A stretch of 25,926 bases of DNA. Origin: Clostridiales bacterium UBA6330. GTDB lineage: Bacteria; Bacillota; Clostridia; Oscillospirales; CAG-272. The stretch spans positions 1 through 25,926 of the forward strand of contig DJSQ01000245.1 in the NCBI GenBank assembly GCA_002438075.1, given 5' to 3'. Shown here one piece after another: positions 8,029 through 15,171 of the stretch; position 1 is the first letter of the stretch; the number at the start of each line of letters is the position of its first letter. The position numbers and the translations under genes were made by a program. The notes below the pieces were generated by a model. That model worked only from the letters and a program-made list of their open reading frames with translations, was not told where the DNA came from and made no database searches.

Positions 8029-9510
8029 GTCTTTCCTTCGCGCTCTTCTCCGAAGAAGCGCGAGCGCGGGTAGAATGAGGACGGCGGGAATGCCGCCGAG
8101 CGTGGCGGAACAGCCATGCTTTTGGGCGGAATTGGATGGAGCTTGGGTGGATTCGGCGGAGGCATCGGGTGCTTCAGAGGTTGGGGTATCCTCGGAGGGA
8201 GTGGGTGTTGGTGTTGGCTTTGGTTCCGTGGTGGATGGCGTTGGGGCTGTGGTTGTGGCTGTGCCCGTTTCCGCATTCGGGTTTATATCCGTATCTGTAG
8301 CTGTATCTGTATCTGTAGATGTAGCTGTGTCCGTTGGTGTTGGCGGTTGGACGCGCTCGGTTTCCGAGTAGGTACAGTCGGAATTGACGCATTCGCGGTA
8401 TCGACTGCCGTCGGGCAGGACCTTCCATTCGGAGAAGCGATGCGCGTCACACGCTTTGACGAGGACCATGCCGCAACGCTCGCAGGTCACGGGTGTTGTG
8501 CAGTCGCCGTCATCCGCTTTCTCGCGGTGCGGGATCTTCTCCAGCCGAGCGCCGCAGACCGAGCAAGCCGTTTCCTCCGAGCAGGACCGCTCCGCCGTAT
8601 TGCCGCTGTGGTCACAATATATGCTCCATGTTGCCCGACGGGTCAGGTCATGGGCGGGCATGGTGTCGGGAAGCGGGAGGTCCCAGCCGCAGAAGCGGTA
8701 GCCGACCCGCACAGGGTCTGCGGGCGCTTGCAATGCCGCGCCGTACTCCACGGTCAGAACGAGGTCCGCCTCGCCGTTTTCAAGCCGAAACGTCACGGTA
8801 TAGCGATTGACCGTCCACGCGGGATAGTAGACGGTTCCCGCGCCTTCGCTTACGGCTTCGCCGAGCCGATACACCCTGCCGCTCTCCTTCTCGCGCCAGC
8901 CTGTCTGGGTGTAGCCCTCGCGGGTGAAATACACCTCGTTCGGCAAAATCAGCGGCATCCCGTCATAGTGCTTGCCGTCCCGCTCATTGCCGATGCAGGT
9001 GCCATCGGAACAGTACCGCACCTCGTGAGAACTTGTCTCAATCCGAATATACGGTGACGAATATACAGACACATCCGCAATAAGCTCCGTCACATCCAGC
9101 GCGCCTAACCCATTTTCGACATTATCCGCCCAAACCCGCATTTCGGGTGCCGGCGTGATGCTACTCCCTTCCGAGATTTTTATACCGCCCGTAACCGTCA
9201 GGCATCCCGCACCGTATAGAGTGAGCGCTCCGTTCACGGTCATGCCTTCGCGGATGGTATTCTCTCCCGTCACCTCCAGCGTCACGGCTCCTTCGACCGA
9301 CAGCTTACGCAGACTTGCGCCCTTGAGCGAAAGATGCGCGTCCGCCTCCGAATAGCGCACCGTTCCGTCACCCAACACGTCCTCCGCGTTGGCTTGCGTG
9401 ACCACTGTGTCGTTGACCTTAATCTCACACTTCGTTTCCTCCGCGGAAACGGTCAAAATTTCCAACAGCACCGACAGGACCGCCATACAAAGCATGACCC
9501 GCAGCTTCAT
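8026..9510 (-). CDS. Secreted cell-surface protein with InlB-type repeat, Cys-rich module and Cys-TM-Arg C-terminal tail
   Basis: 494 residues, function unknown. Visible order: signal peptide (about 1-23, cut near VSA-EE), a Gly/Val-rich segment resembling beta-helix rungs (about 55-120), a region with aromatic repeats ending in an InlB_B/Listeria-Bacteroides repeat (about 190-297, with YTVTF and GYxFxGW), a Cys-rich module with CxxCG pairs (299-380: C317/C320, C343/C346 and others), a Thr/Pro/Ser/Asp low-complexity linker (388-464), then Cys467, a hydrophobic helix (471-486) and RRRARRK. The tail looks like a C-terminal sorting signal of the MYXO/SYNERG-CTERM kind. The second ATG (9510) is chosen because GGGAG is 9 bases upstream; the ATG at 9519 abuts that site. 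It has its own promoter. No enzymatic motif is seen. Confidence 0.85.
   Translation of the reverse strand: MKLRVMLCMAVLSVLLEILTVSAEETKCEIKVNDTVVTQANAEDVLGDGTVRYSEADAHLSLKGASLRKLSVEGAVTLEVTGENTIREGMTVNGALTLYGAGCLTVTGGIKISEGSSITPAPEMRVWADNVENGLGALDVTELIADVSVYSSPYIRIETSSHEVRYCSDGTCIGNERDGKHYDGMPLILPNEVYFTREGYTQTGWREKESGRVYRLGEAVSEGAGTVYYPAWTVNRYTVTFRLENGEADLVLTVEYGAALQAPADPVRVGYRFCGWDLPLPDTMPAHDLTRRATWSIYCDHSGNTAERSCSEETACSVCGARLEKIPHREKADDGDCTTPVTCERCGMVLVKACDAHRFSEWKVLPDGSRYRECVNSDCTYSETERVQPPTPTDTATSTDTDTATDTDINPNAETGTATTTAPTPSTTEPKPTPTPTPSEDTPTSEAPDASAESTQAPSNSAQKHGCSATLGGIPAVLILPALALLRRRARRKD
8291..8338 (-). repeat. Hexanucleotide simple repeat in the Thr/Asp linker
   Basis: About eight imperfect copies of a six-base unit (gtatct/gtagct variants on the plus strand) encode alternating Thr-Asp/Thr-Ala pairs of the wall-spanning linker. 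Copy number changes would alter linker length but keep frame. Confidence 0.8.
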
Positions 9511-9541
9511 GTTTCTCATCTCCCTTTGAAAATCACCCCAT

Positions 9542-9570
9542 ATTATAGCACAATGCGACCCGTTTTGCAA
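9542..9570 (-). promoter_or_regulatory. Promoter of the secreted-protein gene
   Basis: Minus strand TTGCAA (9570-9565), 17-base spacer, TATAAT (9547-9542) preceded by TGC, an extended -10. It lies 32 bases upstream of the chosen start and downstream of the terminator at 9583-9628, so the gene is monocistronic. Confidence 0.8.
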
Positions 9571-9582
9571 GCCCCCGCACGC

Positions 9583-9628
9583 AAAAAAGCGCCGCACCCC
9601 AAACAACTTCGGGCGCGCGGCGCTTTTT
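9583..9628. terminator. Bidirectional-looking terminator after the GH127-family gene
   Basis: aaaaaagcgccgc (9583-9595) pairs with gcggcgcttttt (9617-9628); the loop contains a further small pairing. On the minus strand it is followed by a run of six T and lies 16 bases after the GH127 stop codon, separating it from the next leftward gene. Confidence 0.85.
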
Positions 9629-9643
9629 CTGTCTTTTATTCTA

Positions 9644-11581
9644 TTATCTTCTCGTTACGGTGATGACGTGCTCGCACCGCCCGTTGGAAAGCCAGACGGC
9701 ACAGCGGGAGGTTGCGTCCCACGTTTTCCCGCAGGAGGAGTAATCAATCAGGCGGACCGTCTCCCCATCGGTTGTCGGCAATTCCACGCACACCCGCGCA
9801 TCGGGAATCTTGGGACAGTCGGTCAGGCGCGCGCCCGAAACGATGTTCTCGGTGTCGTGCTTCACCGCAAACGCCGCCTCGGGGTCCTTCCCCAGCCTTG
9901 CATCCGCGCCGAGCATCACAGGGCCGCGGCGGTAAGCGCAGAAGTCCTCCTCATTGCAGGAGCCCTCGGGCGGCAGGACGGTCTGCACCCGCATATCAAG
10001 CGTCAGAATCAGGCTGTCCCCGTTCTTCCACTCGCGGGTAAAGGTCTGATACCCCGTCCCCTCAATCGGCAAATTCTCGCCGTTGAGCGTCAGTGATGTC
10101 TCCCTGCTCCACGCGGGAACGCGCAGGGTCAGCGCAAAGGTCTCCGCCTTCTCAAGCGAGAGCCGCATTGCGATTTTTCCGTCCCCGTAAGGATAGGTCG
10201 TTTCGGTGCGGACCGTAAGCAGCTGCTTTGCGGGGGTCATGACGCTTTCCTCGCCCGCAAAATAGAGGTCCAGAATCGGTCCCTCCTCGCTGTGCATGAC
10301 CGCCGCCTTCGGAATCATGCCGATGCCCGCCGAGCCGATGCAGGCGCAACAGCCGTAGAAGGTGTTGTCGGGCATGACATTGTAGCCGCCGACCATCTGT
10401 CCCCGCTCCCCCGCCAGAAGCGGGCTGTAGCTGTCAAAGGTCAGCACCTCGGGCGCGGGCAGGTTGCCGTTCTTTCTCGGGTCGTGCGCGTCTGCCTGAA
10501 TCCGTGCAACCGAGGCGATATGCCCCGTGTTCAGCGCGCCGAGGTAGGCATTGAAGAAGGACTCCTCGATGCAGTCGGCATAGGTTGCGTCCCCCGAGAG
10601 GCGCAGGGCTTGCAGGGCGAATTTCATCCACGTTACGGTCACGCAGGTCTCCTGCATAATCCAGTAGTGCGTGGTCGCGGTCTGGCGCAGAGCACCGCCG
10701 TCATACTGCTCTTCAAAGCAACCGCAACAGCCGATGATGCTCTTCTCCACGGTCACAATACGGTGCGCGAAATTGAGGACCGCCGTCCGCCACTTCTCCT
10801 CCCGCGTCACGCGGTAATATTCCGCCAGTCCCTCAAAGCAGGACATGACCTCGTAGGCTTTCACCACGGGATAGCGGAAGGGCGGCAGCTCGTCACGGTA
10901 CGCCAGTTCAAACAGGCTCTCCCCTCCTGCGCAGGCGCCCGAGCGCACGATGTGGTCGGCAAATGCAAGGTACTCCTTCTTGCCCGTCAGCTTCCACAGC
11001 TTCATCACAGGTTCAAGAATCGATGCGGAATTGGCGCCTTTCCACATATCGGAGGTATTGGTTACTGACATCTGCCCGATTTTGTCCCCGACCCTTGCAA
11101 CGATATAATCGAGATGGCGAATCATTGCCGCTTTGACGGTCTCGCGCAGGTCATTTTCGGGGCAGACCTCATAGAAGCACTCCAGCCCGAGCAGAACATA
11201 TTTGCGGCACCACATATCCCAGCCGCGGAACTCCAGCTCCTGCGCATAGGTGGAAATTCTGCCGCAGGGCTCCGCATTTCCGATGAGCTGAAGGACGCTT
11301 TCCCGCAGAATTTTATAGAGTTCCTCGTCACGGTTATAGGCATAGACCCACGTTGCGCCGCGCATCATTTTGCCCCAGTACTCCCCCGACCAGCCGTGCT
11401 TGGCATCGGGCTTGGTGCGGTAGAGGTCCGCAAATTTCCGCCACAGCTCGGGGCGCATGAGCTGATATTTCATAATAAAGCGCAGCGCCTCGTCAAACGC
11501 GCCCGCAAAGCGGCAATTCACCTGCGGCTCCGTATTCATCACGTCGGTTCTATCCTTGCAATGCACAAAATTCTTTTTCAT
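9644..11581 (-). CDS. GH127-family (DUF1680) glycoside hydrolase, beta-L-arabinofuranosidase-like
   Basis: 645 residues, the usual length for the family; alpha/alpha-barrel N-terminal two thirds followed by beta-sandwich modules. Family members use a zinc-bound cysteine nucleophile with a Glu-Cys-Cys-Cys site (in HypBA1 E338, C340, C417, C418); here the same spacing is seen as Glu311-x-Cys313 in QETC and Cys411-Cys412 in YGCC, so the catalytic site appears intact. There is no signal peptide, so it would act on imported oligosaccharides. The start at 11581 has GGGAG 11 bases upstream; the earlier ATG at 11599 abuts its site. It has its own promoter and terminator. The exact glycan is not determinable because the family also includes other L-arabinose-releasing and uncharacterised members. 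Confidence 0.88.
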   Translation of the reverse strand: MKKNFVHCKDRTDVMNTEPQVNCRFAGAFDEALRFIMKYQLMRPELWRKFADLYRTKPDAKHGWSGEYWGKMMRGATWVYAYNRDEELYKILRESVLQLIGNAEPCGRISTYAQELEFRGWDMWCRKYVLLGLECFYEVCPENDLRETVKAAMIRHLDYIVARVGDKIGQMSVTNTSDMWKGANSASILEPVMKLWKLTGKKEYLAFADHIVRSGACAGGESLFELAYRDELPPFRYPVVKAYEVMSCFEGLAEYYRVTREEKWRTAVLNFAHRIVTVEKSIIGCCGCFEEQYDGGALRQTATTHYWIMQETCVTVTWMKFALQALRLSGDATYADCIEESFFNAYLGALNTGHIASVARIQADAHDPRKNGNLPAPEVLTFDSYSPLLAGERGQMVGGYNVMPDNTFYGCCACIGSAGIGMIPKAAVMHSEEGPILDLYFAGEESVMTPAKQLLTVRTETTYPYGDGKIAMRLSLEKAETFALTLRVPAWSRETSLTLNGENLPIEGTGYQTFTREWKNGDSLILTLDMRVQTVLPPEGSCNEEDFCAYRRGPVMLGADARLGKDPEAAFAVKHDTENIVSGARLTDCPKIPDARVCVELPTTDGETVRLIDYSSCGKTWDATSRCAVWLSNGRCEHVITVTRR

Positions 11582-11618
11582 AGTCCGCAATACTCCCATC
11601 CCAGATTGTTCTGCTTAT

Positions 11619-11647
11619 ATTATACCACAAACCCACGCAATTGTAAA
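11619..11647 (-). promoter_or_regulatory. Promoter of the GH127-family gene
   Basis: Minus strand TTTACA (11647-11642), 17-base spacer, TATAAT (11624-11619) with an extended TGG before it. It lies about 38 bases upstream of the start codon. Confidence 0.75.
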
Positions 11648-11712
11648 TTGTAAAAACGCGCTCATGCTTCTTCAAATCATGCAAAAACGCTCCGGTTTCG
11701 ATTGTGGGAGCG

Positions 11713-11909
11713 AAAGACCTCGGGACGTTGCCCCGAACCCCACTTAGGAAACTTCTTAAAAGAAGTTTCCTAAGAACCTTCAAGAATTTCACCCCAAGAC
11801 GGGATTCTTTACGGAACCCCGTCTTGGGGTGAAAGCTTTTGGAGATTTTTAAGAGACCCTTTTCAAAAAGTCTCTTAAACAGAGCTCGGAGCAACGCTCC
11901 GAGACCTTT
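11713..11909. repeat. 197-bp cloverleaf palindromic element, copy B (inverted relative to copy A)
   Basis: Same length and same four-stem layout as copy A. Outer arms 11713-11740 and 11882-11909 pair imperfectly; arms are 15 pairs (11743-11757/11760-11774), 20 of 21 (11787-11807/11814-11834, loop tttacg) and an interrupted third arm (11849-11863/11865-11878). Its reverse complement aligns with copy A without gaps, roughly 80 percent identical by eye. Several differences keep pairing (ggggac/gtcccc in A is ggaaac/gtttcc in B). It lies between divergent genes here, so it cannot be just a shared terminator. Confidence 0.9.
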
Positions 11910-11932
11910 TATCACAATTGTAAACAAATATA

Positions 11933-11961
11933 TTGACAAAAACGGGCTCTTGTGTTATAAT
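11933..11961 (+). promoter_or_regulatory. Perfect-consensus promoter of the wzz-type gene
   Basis: TTGACA (11933-11938), exactly 17 bases, TATAAT (11956-11961), with TGT before the -10. It starts 24 bases after cloverleaf copy B. The leader to the start codon is about 95 bases and ends with a GGAGAGAAAGG ribosome binding site. Confidence 0.9.
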
Positions 11962-12063
11962 AGAGAGGACAAAAAATCGAATCAGGTGTTTTTTTGTTGT
12001 CGACATCATGATTTATGCGAAAACAGCTGTCAAACACAATCATATTTTGGAGAGAAAGGTATT

Positions 12064-13476
12064 ATGAATCAGGAGAACGAACAAAGCACGGAACAGGGAA
12101 TCGACTTATCACAGATTTTTTGGGGCATATGCAGAAAATGGAGAATGGTGCTGTGCTGGGTGATTGCCGCGGCGGTCGTTGTCGGTGCCGTGAAATTTGC
12201 GCTGGCGGTGTACTCCATGAATCACTCACAGGAAGCCGCAATAGCGGAGGCGACCTATAAGGCACTGGTTGCAAACAACAAGGCGGAAAGACAAGCCACA
12301 CTGAACCGATTGCAGGACATCACGGAAGAACTGGACGAACAGCAAAAATACCAGGAAAGCTCCCGCTATATGCAGATTGACCCGTATGCGGTCGCGGTGG
12401 CAAAACGCACCTACTATGTAAAAACCGATTATCAGATCATGCCGGGCATGGATTACCAGAACCCCGACTACACAAGCACAATCATCAACTCCTATGTTTC
12501 GCTGTTAACGAGCGAAAGCAACCTTCAGGCAATCGGCGAAAAGGTCGACATGGAATTGCGCTATATCAGCGAGCTGGTGGGGGCATGGAGCAGCAATTCG
12601 GGAACCTTTGTTGTGCGGGTCATCTCCGACAGTGAGAGCGAAGCGGCAAGAATTCTCGGTCTGATGGACGAAATCGTGACCGCAAGCAAGACGTTGGTGG
12701 AAGCGGCATTGGACGAGCATACCGTTGGAAAGCTATCCGACAGCGTTTACACCACGGTTGACATGGGTCTGCTGGACCGTCAGCAGGAAAAGCGGGACGG
12801 GCTCTCGGCGCTCAGAACCGAATTCTCCAAGCAAAGCGAGCACTATGAGGACCTGAAGGACGAGCTGTTGAATATCAAAAAGCCCACCACCGATCTTTTC
12901 GGTGCCTTGAAGAGCGCTGTCAAGATGGCGATTGTGGGTGCCCTTCTCGGGCTTGTGATTGCCTGCGTAATTGTCGGTATCAGAATGACGGTCAGCGACC
13001 GCATTTATTCGGCGGATGCGCTGGCACGGCGGCAGGGCTTGAGGATTCTCGGCACACTGCCCGCAGATGCCGCAAAGGTCGGCTCGATGAAGAAATTCGA
13101 TCGGATGCTGCGCGGCAAGGCGGGGCTTTCCACCGAGACCGATGCAACGGGCGTTTACGCAGCGGCAATGTCCTTTGTGGCAACCGCTTACCCCGAGGCA
13201 AACACCGTGCTTGTGGCGGGTGGCGCGGATGAGAAATCCATTCGGACCGCTTGCGAAGCCTTCCAAGCGCTTCTCCCCGAAAAGAAGTTCTTGCAGGGAA
13301 GCCGCGTTTCCTCGGATGCCGAGACCATCCGCAAGGTCGGAGAGTGCGATTTGGTGGTGCTGATTGAGCACACCGGTACCTCCCGCTACAGCGACGTGAG
13401 CAAGGAAGCGGAAACCGTCAAGCGCCTCAACCATCGCAACGAAACGGTTGGCGGCGTCCTGATGCTGGAGGACTGA
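12064..13476 (+). CDS. Wzz-type polysaccharide co-polymerase with degenerate BY-kinase-like C-terminal domain
   Basis: 470 residues. Two membrane helices (about 27-50 and 286-308) flank an extracytoplasmic, largely helical region with predicted coiled coil (about 55-100 and 235-275). This is the layout of chain-length determinants (Wzz family) that control exopolysaccharide or capsule length. After the second helix lies a cytoplasmic domain of about 160 residues with a Rossmann-like rhythm (TVLVAGG near 381-387, CDLVVLIEHTG near 428-438, GGVLML at the end) resembling the ATPase of bacterial tyrosine kinases but without Walker A lysine or a tyrosine cluster, so probably a non-catalytic remnant. 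Start at 12064 has AGAAAGG about 5 bases upstream. It is alone; no polymerase, flippase or kinase gene is adjacent. Convergent with the operon to its right. Confidence 0.82.
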   Translation: MNQENEQSTEQGIDLSQIFWGICRKWRMVLCWVIAAAVVVGAVKFALAVYSMNHSQEAAIAEATYKALVANNKAERQATLNRLQDITEELDEQQKYQESSRYMQIDPYAVAVAKRTYYVKTDYQIMPGMDYQNPDYTSTIINSYVSLLTSESNLQAIGEKVDMELRYISELVGAWSSNSGTFVVRVISDSESEAARILGLMDEIVTASKTLVEAALDEHTVGKLSDSVYTTVDMGLLDRQQEKRDGLSALRTEFSKQSEHYEDLKDELLNIKKPTTDLFGALKSAVKMAIVGALLGLVIACVIVGIRMTVSDRIYSADALARRQGLRILGTLPADAAKVGSMKKFDRMLRGKAGLSTETDATGVYAAAMSFVATAYPEANTVLVAGGADEKSIRTACEAFQALLPEKKFLQGSRVSSDAETIRKVGECDLVVLIEHTGTSRYSDVSKEAETVKRLNHRNETVGGVLMLED

Positions 13477-13496
13477 GCGCCCCACGGCAAATATAC

Positions 13497-13546
13497 AAAA
13501 GGGCTGTTGCAAACAGGTTGAAATTCCTGTTTGCAACAGCCCTTTT
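13497..13546. terminator. Bidirectional terminator between wzz-type gene and the eight-gene operon
   Basis: A perfect 21-bp stem pairs 13497-13517 with 13526-13546 around an 8-base loop, with A-run and T-run on either side (aaaaggg...cccttttc). It serves two convergent units: the wzz-type gene ending at 13476 and the dehydrogenase ending at 13557. Confidence 0.95.
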
Positions 13547-13556
13547 CTTTTTGTTT

Positions 13557-14513
13557 TCAGAACAGACTGTACACGGGCTTTCCGCCGTTGCGGACACGGA
13601 GAATCGACTCCGCGCAAATCAAGCCGCCGTTGTAGTTCGTCTCATAGGTGATTGCCGAGCAGTGCGGGGCAAGCGCCGTATGGTCAAGCGAAAACAGCGG
13701 ATTATCGGGCGTGACGGGCTCGGTCTCGTAAACGTCCAGCCCCGCCCCCGCCAGCTTGCCGCTCTTCAGCGCCGCGACCAGCGCCGCCTCGTCCACCAAC
13801 GCGCCGCGCGCCGTGTTGACGAGGTATGCGCCGTCCTTCATCAGGGCAAAGCGCTCCGCGTTCATCAGGTGGTGCGTCTCGGGCGTGGATGGCAGATGCA
13901 GGGAGACCACATCCGAGCGCCCCAGCAGAGCCTCAAGCGTAACCTTCTCGCCGCCGTGCAGGTGCACGGTCTCCGCGTCCACATAGGGGTCATAGACAAG
14001 CAGGGTCACGCCAAAGCCGCCGAGCAGCTCCGCCAAGCGCTTGCCGATTCTGCCGAAGCCGACAAGCCCAACCGTTTTGCCCGTCAGTTCGCGCATCGGG
14101 AAGCGTCCCCAGCCGCCCGCGCGGACCTCGCGGTCAAGGCGCGGATAGCTTTTCAGCGCCGAGAGCATCAGCGTCAGCGTGAATTCCGCAACGGCGTTGT
14201 AGTTCGCAATCACACCGACCGCAATCCCCCGCCGCTTCATCGTCTCCAAGTCGAAATTATCGGTCCCGACCCCGAAGCGCATGATAACCCGCAGGCTGTC
14301 ACAGCCCTCCAGCATCGCGTCATCGTAGCGCTCGGTTCCCGCAATCACGGCGTATGCGTTGCGAATCATCTCGTGCTGTTCCTCGGGCGAGAGCTTTTCT
14401 CCCGTGTCGTTGCAGACCAACGCAAAGCCCGCATCGGTCAGCATTTTCCGCGCCTCGGCACAAACATGGCTCGCGTGGTGGCGAAACGGCATGGCAACAA
14501 TCGGCTTGCTCAT
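13557..14513 (-). CDS. D-isomer-specific 2-hydroxyacid dehydrogenase
   Basis: 318 residues. NAD-binding loop GFGRIG at 152-157 with Asp175 following the second strand (favours NAD(H)); catalytic Arg236 in NTARG, Glu265 in YETEP and His284 in APHCS, the family triad. It interconverts a 2-hydroxyacid and a 2-oxoacid in the cytosol. Phosphoglycerate dehydrogenase-, glyoxylate/hydroxypyruvate reductase- and related roles cannot be separated by motif alone; there is no C-terminal ACT domain, so it is not a regulated SerA. It is the last gene of the eight-gene leftward operon and overlaps the aldolase gene by 4 bases (ATGA), so the two are translationally coupled. I infer it acts on an oxoacid linked to the aldolase step. 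Confidence 0.9.
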   Translation of the reverse strand: MSKPIVAMPFRHHASHVCAEARKMLTDAGFALVCNDTGEKLSPEEQHEMIRNAYAVIAGTERYDDAMLEGCDSLRVIMRFGVGTDNFDLETMKRRGIAVGVIANYNAVAEFTLTLMLSALKSYPRLDREVRAGGWGRFPMRELTGKTVGLVGFGRIGKRLAELLGGFGVTLLVYDPYVDAETVHLHGGEKVTLEALLGRSDVVSLHLPSTPETHHLMNAERFALMKDGAYLVNTARGALVDEAALVAALKSGKLAGAGLDVYETEPVTPDNPLFSLDHTALAPHCSAITYETNYNGGLICAESILRVRNGGKPVYSLF

Positions 14514-15169
14514 CTTTCAATCCCCGCTTTCTCGGTGTAGCGCGCCGCCAGCGCGGTGATACCGTCATAGTCCCCCGCCGCAATCAGCTTTTTGTTGACG
14601 ATACCCGTTGCAATGCCAACCCCTTTGGCTCCTGCGGCAAGGTAGTCGGGCAGATTCTCATCGTTCACACCGCCCACGGCAAGGAAGCGGATGTGCGACA
14701 GCGGCACCGCGAGCGCCTTGAGGTAGGAAATTTTCACCTCGCTGTTGGGGAACAGCTTGATGAAGTCCGCCCCCGCGCGGTGCGCCGCCGTAGCTTCGCT
14801 CGGGGTAAACGCCCCCGGGATGGAAACCAATCCCGCTGCCCGCGTCGCGCGGATGATATCTGCGTTCGTGTCGGGCGAAATGATAAACTCCGCGCCCGCT
14901 TCGGCGGCAAGACGGACCTGCCGCTCGGTCAGGACGGTCCCCGCGCCGATGTGCATCCTGCCCGCAAAATGCGTGGCAAGCGTGCGGATGTAGCCCGCGA
15001 TGACCTCGTCGGACGGCTCCCCCGTCGCGCTGAAGGTGACCTCCGCCAAGCGGATGCCGCCCTTCTCCATTGCCTCGCAGGTGCGGAGCAATTGCTCCTC
15101 GGTCAGCCCGCGCAGGATGGTGATGATTTTATTCACTTCTATCGCTTTTACAATTTCTTCGTGCTTCAT
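14510..15169 (-). CDS. KDPG/KHG-type aldolase
   Basis: 219 residues, the length of Eda-type class I aldolases. Schiff-base lysine is Lys138 in FIKLFP; general acid/base Glu43 in AEVTFS; Arg20 in ILRG and GAGTVL at 75-80 contribute to the phosphate/carboxylate site. It splits 2-keto-3-deoxy-6-phosphogluconate, or related 2-keto-3-deoxy or 4-hydroxy-2-oxo acids, into pyruvate and an aldehyde. ATG at 15169 comes 2 bases after the stop of the lipoprotein gene with GGAGAG just upstream, and the end overlaps the dehydrogenase start. The partner kinase and dehydratase of uronate catabolism are not in the window, so the substrate is uncertain; an eda symbol is therefore withheld. Confidence 0.9.
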   Translation of the reverse strand: MKHEEIVKAIEVNKIITILRGLTEEQLLRTCEAMEKGGIRLAEVTFSATGEPSDEVIAGYIRTLATHFAGRMHIGAGTVLTERQVRLAAEAGAEFIISPDTNADIIRATRAAGLVSIPGAFTPSEATAAHRAGADFIKLFPNSEVKISYLKALAVPLSHIRFLAVGGVNDENLPDYLAAGAKGVGIATGIVNKKLIAAGDYDGITALAARYTEKAGIER

Positions 15170-15171
15170 TT

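Larger units (their letters stand above)
11582..12063. other. Divergent intergenic region between GH127-family and wzz-type genes
   Basis: 482 bases without a gene. It contains the leftward GH127 promoter (11619-11647), the second cloverleaf element (11713-11909), the rightward consensus promoter (11933-11961) and an untranslated leader of about 95 bases. Frames crossing the element are artefacts of its palindromes. Confidence 0.8.

Noticed and set aside
7831..8029. Two overlapping 60-codon frames on opposite strands in cloverleaf copy A
   Set aside because: They run through the palindromes, resemble each other because the element is self-complementary, and lack ribosome binding sites.
12733..13617. 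A 294-codon minus-strand frame opposite the wzz-type gene
   Set aside because: It crosses the bidirectional terminator and has no domain; antisense shadow.
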